From the NCBI RefSeq assembly GCF_001512285.1, contig NZ_LNUV01000006.1, forward strand, positions 336,158-400,157: a stretch of DNA of 64,000 nt, read 5' to 3'. The position numbers were made by a program, and so were the translations under genes. This DNA is from Arthrobacter sp. EpRS71 (GTDB taxonomy: Bacteria > Actinomycetota > Actinomycetes > Actinomycetales > Micrococcaceae). How positions within the stretch are numbered: position 1 is the stretch's first letter; each line of letters starts with the position of its first letter. A model generated the notes under the pieces. It saw only the letters and a list, made by a program, of their open reading frames with translations, did not search any database and was not told the DNA's origin. Shown here piece after piece: positions 36,002-44,799 of the stretch.

Positions 36002-36032
36002 AGCCCCGCCGGTTCAACGAGCCGGCGGGGCT
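36002..36032. terminator. Strong hairpin terminator beside tRNA-Thr
   Basis: Perfect 11-bp stem (36002-36012 with 36022-36032), followed by TTTTCT on the plus strand and by TTTTCGCTT on the minus strand. It lies about 10 nt past the 3' end of the minus-strand tRNA-Thr and most likely terminates it. Confidence 0.8.
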
Positions 36033-36041
36033 TTTTCTCTG

Positions 36042-36114
36042 AGCTTCCTATCAGAATCGAACTGATGACCTTTTCATTACGAGTGAAACGCTCTACCGAC
36101 TGAGCTAAGGAAGC
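36042..36114 (-). tRNA. tRNA-Thr (anticodon CGT)
   Basis: A 73-nt standard cloverleaf. GCTTCCT pairs with AGGAAGC, the D-arm is GCTC-AGTCGGTA-GAGC, the anticodon stem-loop is TTTCA-CTCGTAA-TGAAA (anticodon CGT), and the T-loop is TTCGATT. CCA is not encoded. The hairpin at 36002-36032 follows. Confidence 0.95.
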
Positions 36115-36330
36115 ACCGCGTTCATCACCGGTTTCCCGGGCGATCACGCAAGACATAACTGTAATAGAGGCACCGTACCCGGGTCAAAACGAGGGCGACG
36201 GCGGCCGTTGCGGGGATGTTCACCCACGCGTCGGACCGGGTTCAGGCGGTGGTTTCCCGGTGGCCGGAAGCTGGGGAATCACCTGTAGCGGGGCACACCT
36301 GCCACAGCTATGAGCCTAAGGAGCCGCTTT

Positions 36331-37059
36331 ATGACGGGACATGAGACAACCAGGCAAAGCCACGCACCCAACCGGCTGAGACTCGCCGTGGTGGATATGG
36401 TGGGCACCACCATTACGGACGACGGCCGGACTGAACGGGCCATGTCCCGGGCGCTTGTTGACCACGGGATTGAACCGGGAAGCACGCGGTTTGAGAGCAT
36501 GCTCGGCTATGCACGGGACACCATGGGCCTCTCGAAGATGACTGTCTTCAACCACCTCTTCGATGACCCTGCCGTGGCAGAAAGCGCGAACAAAGTCTTC
36601 GAGAAGAGCTATGACGAGTTCATTGAAGACGGCGGTGTCCGCCCCATTGCCGGTGCGGAGGATGCCATTCTGTGGATGCGCGAGTCCGGCATGCAGATTT
36701 GCCTGGCCACGGGATTCGGCCGCCATACCCAGAACATGGTGCTTGAATCGCTCGGGTGGATGGGACTGGCGGACCTCAGCCTATGTCCCTCCGATGCCGG
36801 ACGAGGACGGCCTTACCCGGACATGATCCTGACGGCGGTGCTCGCATTGGACCTCGACGACGTACGGGAGGTGGCCGTGGTGGGCGATACCAGCTCGGAC
36901 ATGCTCTCGGGCGTTCGCTCGGGAGCATCCCTCGTGGCGGGCGTCCTCACCGGTTCCCATTCCGAGGCGACGCTACGCGCGGCCGGAGCCACCGTCGTCG
37001 TCGATTCCATCAAGCAGCTCCCGCTCCTGGTGGAGAAGCGCGAAGCCCGGCACCTTTAG
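36331..37059 (+). CDS. Phosphonatase-like HAD hydrolase
   Basis: A 242-residue HAD-superfamily protein. Motif I is AVVDMVGTTITDDG with nucleophile Asp22; the DxxGTxxxD form is like phosphonoacetaldehyde hydrolase and phosphonatase-like hydrolases. Motif II/III appears as LATGFGR and GRPYPDMIL, and motif IV as VVGDTSSDMLSGVRSG. The cap-domain Lys that forms a Schiff base in true phosphonatases cannot be confirmed. ATG 36331 has AAGGAG at 7-nt spacing. No phosphonate uptake genes are nearby. The 3' end overlaps the convergent hydrolase gene by 4 bp. Confidence 0.82.
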   Translation: MTGHETTRQSHAPNRLRLAVVDMVGTTITDDGRTERAMSRALVDHGIEPGSTRFESMLGYARDTMGLSKMTVFNHLFDDPAVAESANKVFEKSYDEFIEDGGVRPIAGAEDAILWMRESGMQICLATGFGRHTQNMVLESLGWMGLADLSLCPSDAGRGRPYPDMILTAVLALDLDDVREVAVVGDTSSDMLSGVRSGASLVAGVLTGSHSEATLRAAGATVVVDSIKQLPLLVEKREARHL

Positions 37060-38693
37060 CACTTGAGGCCGTCCTGCGGCAGCTTGCCATCAACAAAGTA
37101 GTCGTCGACGGCGGTGCTGACGCACGTGTTCGCGCGGCCGTAGGCAGTGTGGCCCTCACCTTCCCACGTGACCAACGAAGCATTTTCCAGCTGCTTGCGC
37201 AGCGACTGGGACCACTCGAGCGGAGTTGCGGGGTCTCCGGTAGTGCCTACCACCACGATGGGTGCCGATCCGTTGTATTCCACGGGCGCCGGGGTACGGG
37301 TGCTGGGGTAGGGCCAGTCCTTGCAGTTGACGCCGCCGTAGGCAAAGAACGCGCCGAACGTGGGGGATTCCTGCATGAGGCGGACTTCCTCGTCCCGCAT
37401 GGCGGCGGTATCTGTCACCATCGGGTAGTCCAGGCAGTTGATGGCTTGGAACGCGAAGGCGGAGTTGGAGCTGTACGTGCCGTTGGGTTCGCGGTCCGCG
37501 CCAAGGTCCGCCAGCCGCATCATCTGGGACGCGTCACCGGCAAAGGCACTGTCCAGCGCCTGAGTCAGGGCCGGCCAACTTTGGTCGTTGTACAAGGGCA
37601 GGATGAGGCCGTTGACGAAGTCGTTGGCGGTCACCAGCCGGCCGTCCTTGGCGGTCTGCGGGTTCTGGTCCACAGCCGTGATGAGGTCCCGGATTTCCTG
37701 GACACCGTTGTCAACGGAACCGCTCAGGGGGCATTGTTGCTGTCGCTGGCAGCTGGCCACATAGGTGCTCAGGGCTTTTTCGAAGGCACGCGCCTGGCCG
37801 GCCGTCAGCTCCTCGTTGGTGATCGCCGGGTCCACCGCACCATCAAGGACCACACGGCCCACGTTGTCCGGGAAGAGTGACGCGTAGGTGGAGCCCAGGA
37901 AGGTGCCGTAGGAGAAGCCGAGGTAGTTGAGCTTGGCATCGTTTGACACCGCACGCAGAACATCCAGATCCTTGGCAGCACTCACGGTATCTATGTGTCC
38001 CAGAACATCGCCGGTCTGCTGGGCGCACTGTTCAGCGAATGACTTGTTGAAGGCAAACGCAGCGGCCAGACCGTCGTCAGTATTCTTGCGGAACACCTTT
38101 TCGCGGGCGGCGTCACGCTCGGCATCGGTCATGCACGTCACCGGCGCGGAGCGGCCCACACCCCGGGGATCAAAACCGACCACATCGTAGTTGGCCCGCA
38201 ACTTCTCTGTGAAATGAGTGTTGCCGGCGTCTTTGACGAAATCCACGCCCGAGCCGCCGGGTCCGCCGGGATTGACCAGGATGGACCCTTGCTTGTTGCC
38301 GGTGCTGGGCAACTTAATGACAGAAAGCGCGATGTCCCCGGAGGCCGGATTGCCGTAATCCTTGGGCACCTGAACCTTGCCGCAGTGGAAGCCATCCTCG
38401 CACGAGCTCCACTCCACCGACTGCGAGTAGTACTTCTCCAAGCCCTTGGGAGCTGAGGCTGCGATGGACGGATCCACCGTGCTGGTGGACGGCTGGGCCG
38501 TTGGAGCCGGCAAGAACGGAACGGTGCACGCGCTCAATACCAGCATGGACGCAAGCGCAACGCACAGTGCCGCAAACCCGCGGCGGGAGCTACGCCCCGC
38601 AGCGCCCCGGCCCACCAAACCACCACCCGCTGTGAACTGGGCAGACCGGTCCCGTGAAGGGGTACCGGCGGACCGGCGGGGTGCGGACTTCAT
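37056..38693 (-). CDS. TAP-like alpha/beta hydrolase, lipoprotein
   Basis: A 545-residue exported hydrolase. A basic N terminus leads to a lipobox (MLVLSAC, cysteine near residue 56). The alpha/beta-hydrolase core has ILVNPGGPGGSG (oxyanion hole), FDPRGVGRSAPVTC, and the nucleophile elbow NYLGFSYGTFLGSTYA. The C-terminal TAP-like region has IVVVGTTGDPATPLEWSQSL and EGEGHTAYG (acid and His). This is the tripeptidyl/proline-iminopeptidase-like group of Streptomyces and Arthrobacter, acting on extracellular peptides. It is last gene of the tmk-holB run, 8 nt after holB. Confidence 0.88.
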   Translation of the reverse strand: MKSAPRRSAGTPSRDRSAQFTAGGGLVGRGAAGRSSRRGFAALCVALASMLVLSACTVPFLPAPTAQPSTSTVDPSIAASAPKGLEKYYSQSVEWSSCEDGFHCGKVQVPKDYGNPASGDIALSVIKLPSTGNKQGSILVNPGGPGGSGVDFVKDAGNTHFTEKLRANYDVVGFDPRGVGRSAPVTCMTDAERDAAREKVFRKNTDDGLAAAFAFNKSFAEQCAQQTGDVLGHIDTVSAAKDLDVLRAVSNDAKLNYLGFSYGTFLGSTYASLFPDNVGRVVLDGAVDPAITNEELTAGQARAFEKALSTYVASCQRQQQCPLSGSVDNGVQEIRDLITAVDQNPQTAKDGRLVTANDFVNGLILPLYNDQSWPALTQALDSAFAGDASQMMRLADLGADREPNGTYSSNSAFAFQAINCLDYPMVTDTAAMRDEEVRLMQESPTFGAFFAYGGVNCKDWPYPSTRTPAPVEYNGSAPIVVVGTTGDPATPLEWSQSLRKQLENASLVTWEGEGHTAYGRANTCVSTAVDDYFVDGKLPQDGLKC

Positions 38694-38701
38694 GCATTCT
38701 C

Positions 38702-39853
38702 CTATTGCTGGATGAGGCTCGTGGCCATGGACTCGACCGCCAACAGCGGCGCCACGTTGGTGGTGGTAATTCGGACACGGGCTTTGTTGATGGCGTCCAT
38801 TCGGGCGAGGGTGGTTTCCGGCGTTGAATGGCCCGCGTATTCTTCCAGTTCGCTCTTGAGTTCAACGTTGACCAGTTCCACAGCGTTCCCCAGCTGGATG
38901 ATCAGGACGTCCCGGTAGAAGGACAGCAGATCCGTCAGTGTCCGGTCCAAGGAGTCGGTGATGGAGCGCTTGGCGCGCCGTTTCTGGTCGTCCTCAAGCT
39001 GCTTGACCTGGCTGCGCATGGAGGGAGGGAGCGTCCCGGATTCGGGAGCGCCCAGGCTCGCCAGCAGTGCGATCTTCTCCGCGGCGTCGCGTTCGTCGTT
39101 GGAGCTGTTGGCTTCCTCCGTAGCAATTTTGACCAACCTCTCGGCCATCATCACGGCCGCGGTAACGCCTCGAAGACCAAGCGGTATTCGAACAGTATCC
39201 AGCCGTCGCTGCCGCGCATCGGCGTCGCGGGCCAACCGGCGGGCGATCCCTATATGGCTTTGTGCAGCACGCGCCGCACGGTCTGCCAGTTGGCGTTCGA
39301 CGCCGTCGCGCCTCACCAAAAGCTCAGCGACGTCAGCGGCAGGCGGCAGCCGCAGGCTCACAGGGCGGCATCGGGAACGGATGGTGACCAGGACATCGGC
39401 AGGGGAGGGGGCGCACAGCATCCAGATGGTCCTGGGAGTGGGTTCCTCAATAGCCTTCAGCAGAACATTGGTGGTGCGCTCGGCCATGCGGTCCGCATCC
39501 TCCACCACAATGATCCGCCACCGACCCGTAGCTGGCCGGTCACCGGCTTTGGAGACGAGCTCACGGGCCTCATCAATGGTGATGGTGACCTTTTCGGTGC
39601 GCACGAATGTCACATCCGAGTGGGTCTCACCGAGGATCGTGTGGCATGCCGCGCACTGGCCACAGCCACGCATGGTGACGTCGTCCTGCTCGCAGTTCAA
39701 GGCAGCGGCGAAGGCCTTGGCTGCGTTTGACCGGCCCGACCCCGGGGGCCCCGTGAAGAGCCAGGCATGGGTAAGCCCGGTTTCACCCTGCGCCGCCTGC
39801 TTGAGCTGGGCAACCACCGGTGCCTGGCCTTGAAGGTCGTCCCAGACGCTCAC
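38702..39853 (-). CDS. holB: DNA polymerase III subunit delta'
   Basis: A 383-residue clamp-loader ATPase. Walker A region FTGPPGSGRSNAAKAF (about 33-48), zinc-module cysteines CEQD...CGQCAAC, Walker B/sensor region RIIVVEDADRM, then IEEPTPRTIWMLCAPSP and a sensor-like RSRCRP. The Lys of the Walker A is replaced by Arg (GSGRS), as is usual for non-hydrolysing delta'. It is part of the replisome clamp loader. It overlaps tmk by 4 bp, the typical tmk-holB operon. Confidence 0.93.
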   Translation of the reverse strand: MSVWDDLQGQAPVVAQLKQAAQGETGLTHAWLFTGPPGSGRSNAAKAFAAALNCEQDDVTMRGCGQCAACHTILGETHSDVTFVRTEKVTITIDEARELVSKAGDRPATGRWRIIVVEDADRMAERTTNVLLKAIEEPTPRTIWMLCAPSPADVLVTIRSRCRPVSLRLPPAADVAELLVRRDGVERQLADRAARAAQSHIGIARRLARDADARQRRLDTVRIPLGLRGVTAAVMMAERLVKIATEEANSSNDERDAAEKIALLASLGAPESGTLPPSMRSQVKQLEDDQKRRAKRSITDSLDRTLTDLLSFYRDVLIIQLGNAVELVNVELKSELEEYAGHSTPETTLARMDAINKARVRITTTNVAPLLAVESMATSLIQQ

Positions 39854-40548
39854 GGACGATCGCCCGGAACGGTTTCGCTCTGCAATGACTCAGGGGTCAG
39901 GGGCGCGCCGTTGGCAACGAGCAGTGACTCCACCCGCTCCAGGATCCGGGACGCCAAAGTTTCGATATCAGCATCGGCTGGCAGCACCAGATAGCTGGAG
40001 GGTGCAGCCGCTGCGAGGTCCAGGAAAGCGTGCCGGATGGCGGAATGGAAATCGTCAGGTTCGGACTCCAACCTGTCCTCGGTGGCGTCCCCGGCAGTCC
40101 GTCGGCGCCGGCCATCGGAGGGGTCGACGTCGAGCAGTACCGTCAGGTCCGGATGGAGGCCTTCAGTGGCCCACTCGTTGAGCGACAAAACGCCCTCGGC
40201 ACCGAGTCCGCGCCCGGCACCTTGATAGGCGACGGAGGAATCGATGTAGCGGTCCGTGATGACCACTGTTCCCTCAGCAAGTGCAGGCCGAATCACCTGG
40301 CTGGCATGGGCGGCGCGGGCGGCCGCGAACATGAGGGCTTCCGTGCGGGGATCGATGGTGCCGTGTCCGTGGTCAAGGACCAGGGACCGCAATTTCTCAC
40401 CAATGGGGGTGCCACCTGGTTCGCGGGTGCGCAGCACGGTGAGCCCCCGTGACTCAAGGGCGTCAGAGAGCCGGGAGGCTTGGGTGGATTTGCCCGCCCC
40501 GTCCCCGCCTTCGAAGGCGATGAAAAGGCCTGGGCTCTTAATACTCAC
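39850..40548 (-). CDS. tmk: Thymidylate kinase
   Basis: A 232-residue P-loop kinase. FIAFEGGDGAGKSTQASRL carries the P-loop, RTREPGGTPIGEKLR is the dTMP-binding DR(E)PGG motif, and VITDRYIDSSVAYQGAGRGL is the family signature. It phosphorylates dTMP to dTDP. GTG 40548 reads MSIKSPGL. It overlaps holB by 4 bp, so translation is probably coupled. Divergent from the trans-sulfuration gene across 73 bp. Confidence 0.94.
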   Translation of the reverse strand: MSIKSPGLFIAFEGGDGAGKSTQASRLSDALESRGLTVLRTREPGGTPIGEKLRSLVLDHGHGTIDPRTEALMFAAARAAHASQVIRPALAEGTVVITDRYIDSSVAYQGAGRGLGAEGVLSLNEWATEGLHPDLTVLLDVDPSDGRRRRTAGDATEDRLESEPDDFHSAIRHAFLDLAAAAPSSYLVLPADADIETLASRILERVESLLVANGAPLTPESLQSETVPGDRP

Positions 40549-40621
40549 TGGACTAGCCTACCGATCACCGGCATACGAGACGGCTTTTATCCACAGCATT
40601 GCCCGCGACTACGCTGAAACC

Positions 40622-41806
40622 ATGAGCCTTTCCGATCAGCATGCCGCCGATTTGTCTCCGGAAACCGTTGTAGTTGCGGCCGGCCGCCCCGACCGTGCCC
40701 ACGACGAGCCCGTCAACCCACCTATCGTCCTGTCCTCCACATACTTCGGAACAGGTTCATTGGGCGACGGAGATCGCGGCTACGGGCGCTACGCCAACCC
40801 CACCTGGGATCCCTTCGAGGACGCGCTGGCCAAACTCGAAGGCGCCACACTGCCCGGACTGCTCTACGCCTCCGGCCTGGCAGCAGTCAGCTCAGCGTTG
40901 TCCCTCGTACCCGCAGGTGGTGTGGTGGTGATGCCCTCGCACAGTTACGCAGGTTCCCTGGTCATGGCCACTGAACTGGCAGAGAAGGGCTTCCTGGAAC
41001 TTCGAACCGTGGACATCACGGACACGGACGCGGTCAAGGCACTCATCAACCCCGCAACCGGCAAGAAGGCAGACCTGCTCTGGCTGGAAAGCCCCACCAA
41101 TCCCATGCTCGGCATCGCCGACGTGCGGGCCCTGACTGAAGCCGCGCACTCAGTGGGCGCAATCGTGGTCACGGACAATACTTTCTCCACGCCTTTGGTG
41201 CAGCAGCCCCTCAGCCTTGGGTCCGACGTCGTGCTTCACTCGGTAACCAAGTACCTGGCCGGGCATTCGGACGTGGTCCTCGGCGCGCTGGTCACGTCCA
41301 ATCCAGAGCTGCGCGCCACACTGCTCCATCACCGCATCATCCACGGCGGCATCGCCGGACCGTTCGAGGCCTGGCTGGCTTTGCGCGGCCTCCGCACTTT
41401 GGCGCTGCGGATTGAGCGCTCGCAGGCCTCAGCGGCAACCCTCGCCGAGCGCCTCAGCAGCCATCCCCGGGTGGAAACCATCCGTTACCCGGGCCTCCCC
41501 AGCGACCCCGGACACGAGCGCGCCAAGGTACAGATGAAGGGCTTCGGGTCCATCCTCTGCATCCAGATCGCCGGAGACGAACAGCGCAGTGGTGCCGACG
41601 CCGCCGACGAACTGGTCCGCGCGCTGCAGCTTTGGCTGCCTGCAACATCCCTGGGCGGGGTGGAGTCTCTGATTGAACGCCGACGCCGGCACACGGCCGA
41701 GCCGCTGAGCGTCCCGGAAAACCTGGTGCGCTTGAGCGTCGGTATTGAGAACGTGGAAGACCTTTGGTCCGACCTTGAGCAAGCGCTGAAGTCGCTGGAC
41801 GGCTAG
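40622..41806 (+). CDS. Trans-sulfuration PLP enzyme (cystathionine gamma-synthase/lyase type)
   Basis: A 394-residue Cys/Met-metabolism enzyme. PLP-binding Lys210 lies in LHSVTKYLAGHSDVVLGA, and RGYGRYANPTWDPFE, LLYASGLAAVSSAL and LWLESPTNPMLGIAD are conserved active-site blocks. It could act as cystathionine gamma-synthase, beta- or gamma-lyase, or a homocysteine synthase; sequence alone does not separate these. Cytosolic. ATG 40622 (MSLSDQ) is the first start beyond the divergent tmk. A DUF2516 gene follows after 10 bp. Confidence 0.88.
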   Translation: MSLSDQHAADLSPETVVVAAGRPDRAHDEPVNPPIVLSSTYFGTGSLGDGDRGYGRYANPTWDPFEDALAKLEGATLPGLLYASGLAAVSSALSLVPAGGVVVMPSHSYAGSLVMATELAEKGFLELRTVDITDTDAVKALINPATGKKADLLWLESPTNPMLGIADVRALTEAAHSVGAIVVTDNTFSTPLVQQPLSLGSDVVLHSVTKYLAGHSDVVLGALVTSNPELRATLLHHRIIHGGIAGPFEAWLALRGLRTLALRIERSQASAATLAERLSSHPRVETIRYPGLPSDPGHERAKVQMKGFGSILCIQIAGDEQRSGADAADELVRALQLWLPATSLGGVESLIERRRRHTAEPLSVPENLVRLSVGIENVEDLWSDLEQALKSLDG

Positions 41807-41816
41807 GCTAAAGGGC

Positions 41817-42158
41817 GTGGACGGAAAAATTTTGATCGGTTACGTTACCACCGGGGTTTATTTGATCCTTGGCGTGGTGGCCCTTGCCTTGGAACTGTGG
41901 GCCTTCGCGGACTGTTTGCGCCATAAGCCGACGCTTTTCGAGGCCGCTTCAAAGCGCACCAAGATGTTCTGGTTGGCGCTCACTGGCGTGGCGCTGGCGA
42001 TCGGCGCGCTGACTGTCATGACGGGCGGAAGCAGCCTTGGATTGTTCGGCATCGCCGCTGTTACCGCAGCCAGCGTCTACCTTGCCGATGTCCGTCCCGC
42101 CCTGCGCGAAGCCGGCAGCGGTGGTAACCGCAATGTGGGTCCTTACGGTCCCTGGTAA
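41817..42158 (+). CDS. DUF2516 family membrane protein
   Basis: A 113-residue protein with about three helices (VYLILGVVALALELWAFADC, FWLALTGVALAIGALTVM, LFGIAAVTAASVYLADVRPA). This is the arrangement of DUF2516, a small actinobacterial family of unknown function. The GTG start lies 10 bp after the trans-sulfuration gene, so they may be co-transcribed. No further role can be read. Confidence 0.82.
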   Translation: MDGKILIGYVTTGVYLILGVVALALELWAFADCLRHKPTLFEAASKRTKMFWLALTGVALAIGALTVMTGGSSLGLFGIAAVTAASVYLADVRPALREAGSGGNRNVGPYGPW

Positions 42159-42181
42159 TTGCACTACCGGGCCTCAATGAT

Positions 42182-43012
42182 CTACAGGGGCGCCACGGCG
42201 TCCCACCCCACGGTCACTTCACCCAAGCGCCACCGCGCCGGACCATCCTGAAGCGGCCATCCGGCGTCGCGTAGTGATCGGCACATTCCCGTCCAGCGTT
42301 GCCGGTTTCCAAACGAGGCCAGCGGCGCCGCCTCCAGCCACGCCTGATCCATGGCCTGCAGGAACGCGTGGATGGGTTCTCCCGGCACGTTCCGGTGGAT
42401 CAGGGCTTTGGGCAGCCGCTCCGCCACTTCGGATGGCAACTCAAAACTGCCGAACCGCACGGAAAAACTGAGGCTCAACGGGCGCTCGGCATCCAAAGCC
42501 ACCCACGTGACGCGTCGGCCGATTTCGTCGCACGTGCCATCAATGAACAGCCCGCCGGGCGCCAACCGTGATTGCACCAGCTGCCAGATCCCGCCGACGT
42601 CGGCTTCCTCATATTGGCGCAGCACGTTGAAGGCCCGCACCAACACCGGGTTACCGGGGACGGGGACTTCGAAACCGCCCACGTGAAAGCTGAGCCCCGG
42701 CCGCTCCAACGCCTTGGCGGTCCGTACGCGCTCCGGCTCGATTTCGATTCCACAGACCCGCACGTCGGGCCGAACGGCCTGCAGCCGATCGAACAGCTCG
42801 ACGGCGGTGGTCGGCGAGGCGCCGTAGCCCAGGTCCACCACCAGGGGGTCGACGGCGGCGCGCAGCCGCCACGCCTGCGGCCCGGCAAGCCACCGGTCCA
42901 GGCGCCGCATGCGGTTGGGGTTGGTGGTGCCGCGGGTGATGTTGCCAACCGGTTTCCCGCCCCTGCTGCGGGGAGAGCTCACCCGTTCCGCTTTTTGCAC
43001 CACGGCCCCCAC
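42182..43012 (-). CDS. SAM-dependent class I methyltransferase
   Basis: About 276 residues. The SAM-binding motif I is [20 protein letters not shown], acidic motif II is [18 protein letters not shown], and FNVLRQY and [15 protein letters not shown] fit motifs IV-VI. The characteristic start of homologues, [14 protein letters not shown], lies about 25 residues in. The open frame extends to a TTG at 43060, but that lies inside a palindrome (43021-43085), so GTG 43012 is the better start. Substrate unknown. Confidence 0.82.
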   Translation of the reverse strand: MGAVVQKAERVSSPRSRGGKPVGNITRGTTNPNRMRRLDRWLAGPQAWRLRAAVDPLVVDLGYGASPTTAVELFDRLQAVRPDVRVCGIEIEPERVRTAKALERPGLSFHVGGFEVPVPGNPVLVRAFNVLRQYEEADVGGIWQLVQSRLAPGGLFIDGTCDEIGRRVTWVALDAERPLSLSFSVRFGSFELPSEVAERLPKALIHRNVPGEPIHAFLQAMDQAWLEAAPLASFGNRQRWTGMCRSLRDAGWPLQDGPARWRLGEVTVGWDAVAPL

Positions 43013-43020
43013 TTTATCCT

Positions 43021-43085
43021 GCAACGCGGGGTCACTTATGGCCCCCTGTGGGGCGTCCAAGGGGCCAGATGTGACCCCGCGTTGC
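43021..43085. repeat. Long nested palindrome (15-bp arms)
   Basis: Perfect inverted repeat: GCAACGCGGGGTCAC at 43021-43035 with 43071-43085. An inner stem TGGCCCC (43040-43046) pairs with GGGGCCA (43061-43067). It lies between the divergent methyltransferase and gpmA. A REP/MITE-like element or regulatory site is possible. It is unlike the palindrome at 4.5 kb in sequence but similar in layout. Confidence 0.65.
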
Positions 43086-43135
43086 TCTTCGTAACGCCGG
43101 GCAGGGCACGCAGCTGCTCAGCTAGGATGAAAACC

Positions 43136-43882
43136 ATGACTTACAAGCTGATTCTGCTGCGCCATGGCCACAGCGAATGGAACGCCAAGAACCTGTTCAC
43201 CGGTTGGGTGGACGTTGACCTGAACGATCAAGGCCGCCAAGAAGCAGTGCGCGGTGGAGAGCTCCTGGTTGAGAACGACATCCTCCCGGACGTCCTTTAC
43301 ACCTCGCTCCTGAAGCGTGCCATCAACACCGCCAACATGGCCCTGGACAAGGCCGACCGCGGCTGGATCCCGGTTAAGCGCGATTGGCGCCTCAACGAAC
43401 GCCACTATGGCGCGTTGCAGGGCAAGGACAAGGCCCAGACCCTGGCCGAGTTCGGCGAAGAGCAGTTCATGGAATGGCGCCGCAGCTACGACACCCCGCC
43501 GCCGGCGCTGTCCGACGACAGCGAGTTCTCGCAGGCCCACGATGTCCGCTACAAGGACCTTGGCGACGCCCTTCCTCGCACCGAGTGCCTCAAGGACGTC
43601 CTGGTCCGCCTGCTCCCTTACTGGGAATCGGACATCAAGGAAGACCTCAAAGCCGGAAAGACTGTGCTGGTCACGGCCCACGGCAACTCCCTGCGTGCGC
43701 TCGTGAAGCACCTGGACGGCATTAGCGACGACGCCATTGCCGGCCTGAACATCCCCACGGGCATCCCACTGGTGTACGAACTGGACGAGGACTTCCAGCC
43801 GATCAACGCCGGCGGAACCTACCTGGATCCCGACGCCGCAGCCCAGGCCATCCTCGCGGTGGCCAACCAGGGCAAGAAATGA
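43136..43882 (+). CDS. gpmA: 2,3-bisphosphoglycerate-dependent phosphoglycerate mutase
   Basis: A 248-residue glycolytic enzyme. The phospho-His motif [20 protein letters not shown] places catalytic His10; a second His is in [15 protein letters not shown], and [14 protein letters not shown] is also conserved. It interconverts 3- and 2-phosphoglycerate in the cytosol. ATG 43136 is preferred over ATG 43127 because the AGGATG before it then serves as ribosome site. A strong hairpin follows. Confidence 0.94.
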   Translation: MTYKLILLRHGHSEWNAKNLFTGWVDVDLNDQGRQEAVRGGELLVENDILPDVLYTSLLKRAINTANMALDKADRGWIPVKRDWRLNERHYGALQGKDKAQTLAEFGEEQFMEWRRSYDTPPPALSDDSEFSQAHDVRYKDLGDALPRTECLKDVLVRLLPYWESDIKEDLKAGKTVLVTAHGNSLRALVKHLDGISDDAIAGLNIPTGIPLVYELDEDFQPINAGGTYLDPDAAAQAILAVANQGKK

Positions 43883-43894
43883 CGTTTTAGTCGA

Positions 43895-43940
43895 CGACGG
43901 CGGCCGGTCACCTTTCCAGGAAGGTGACCGGCCGCCGTCG
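43895..43940. terminator. Bidirectional terminator between gpmA and phoU
   Basis: Perfect 20-bp stem (43895-43914 with 43921-43940) and 6-nt loop, followed by TTTAATG on the plus strand. It lies between the convergent ends of gpmA and phoU and should terminate both. Confidence 0.82.
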
Positions 43941-43955
43941 TTTAATGCGGTGAAG

Positions 43956-44609
43956 CTAGAAGCCTTCGGGCTGCCATTCGCCTGTCACCAGGTAGGTGAC
44001 CTTGCGGGCTACCGAGACGCCGTGATCAGCGAAGCGCTCGAAGTAGCGGCTGGCAAGGGCGACGTCCACGGTGGTGGAGGGGCTTTCGCTCCACTCGGGG
44101 GAGGCGATCGCCTTGAAGACGCTGAGGTGGAGGTCGTCCACGGCGATGTTGATCTTGAGGATGTCGCGGGCTACCTCAAGGTCGCGGGTCTCGAGGAGTT
44201 CGATGACCTTGGCGGTGATCTCGATGTCGTGCTGGGCCATGGCCTTGAAGGTCTGGGTCAGCGATGCGGGAATAACGGTGGCCGGGTAGCGCAGGCGCGC
44301 CAGCTGGGCAACGTGGCGGGCGAGGTCGCCCATGCGTTCCAGCGAAGCACTCATGCGCAGCGAACCCACAATCATGCGGAGATCGCTCGCCACGGGGCCC
44401 TGCAGGGCAAGGATGTCGATGGCCCGTTCGTCGAGGCTGTTCTGCAGGAAGTCGATACGGGCGTCTGCCGCGATGACGTCCTGGGCAAGATCCACGTCGG
44501 CGCTTTCGAAGGAAGTAGTAGCCTTCGTAATTGCTTCGTGAACCAGCTTGGAGATCTCGATGAGGTCGTCACCTACCTGGGTGAGCTCCTCCTGAAAAAC
44601 CTTGCGCAC
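43956..44609 (-). CDS. phoU: Phosphate signalling protein PhoU
   Basis: A 217-residue all-helical protein with two PhoU repeats. MRKVFQEELTQVGDDLIEIS opens the first, and DLARHVAQLARLR and YFERFADHGVSVARKVTYL are the conserved metal-binding E/DxxxD-type blocks of each repeat. PhoU links the Pst phosphate transporter to the sensor kinase. Expressed divergently from senX3-regX3 with PHO-box-like repeats between. GTG 44609 is preceded by AAGGAAAGGACG. In mycobacteria the same module is arranged in this way. Confidence 0.92.
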   Translation of the reverse strand: MRKVFQEELTQVGDDLIEISKLVHEAITKATTSFESADVDLAQDVIAADARIDFLQNSLDERAIDILALQGPVASDLRMIVGSLRMSASLERMGDLARHVAQLARLRYPATVIPASLTQTFKAMAQHDIEITAKVIELLETRDLEVARDILKINIAVDDLHLSVFKAIASPEWSESPSTTVDVALASRYFERFADHGVSVARKVTYLVTGEWQPEGF

Positions 44610-44700
44610 TAAGGCGTCCTTTCCTTGGAAATCCTCGTCCCCTGCCGGGCGTCGGATTTCAAAACCATTGACAGTCCAACCAGTAACTGTGTCAGGGGCC

Positions 44701-44742
44701 AGTGAACGGTTCGGCTCCTTTAGATGAACGTTAGTTGAACCG
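44701..44742. promoter_or_regulatory. PHO-box-like 11-bp phased repeats between phoU and senX3
   Basis: The core TGAAC occurs at 44703-44707, 44725-44729 and 44736-44740, so the copies are 22 and 11 bp apart, all on one helical face. Each resembles (inverted) the actinobacterial PHO-box unit GTTCACC, which is arranged as 11-nt direct repeats bound by PhoP/RegX3-type regulators. It is likely the autoregulatory site of the divergent module. Confidence 0.55.
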
Positions 44743-44799
44743 TCCGCGTTTGGGGCCGGATCACTGCTTGGCCGTGTTTGCACAGCATAAGCTGGACAC

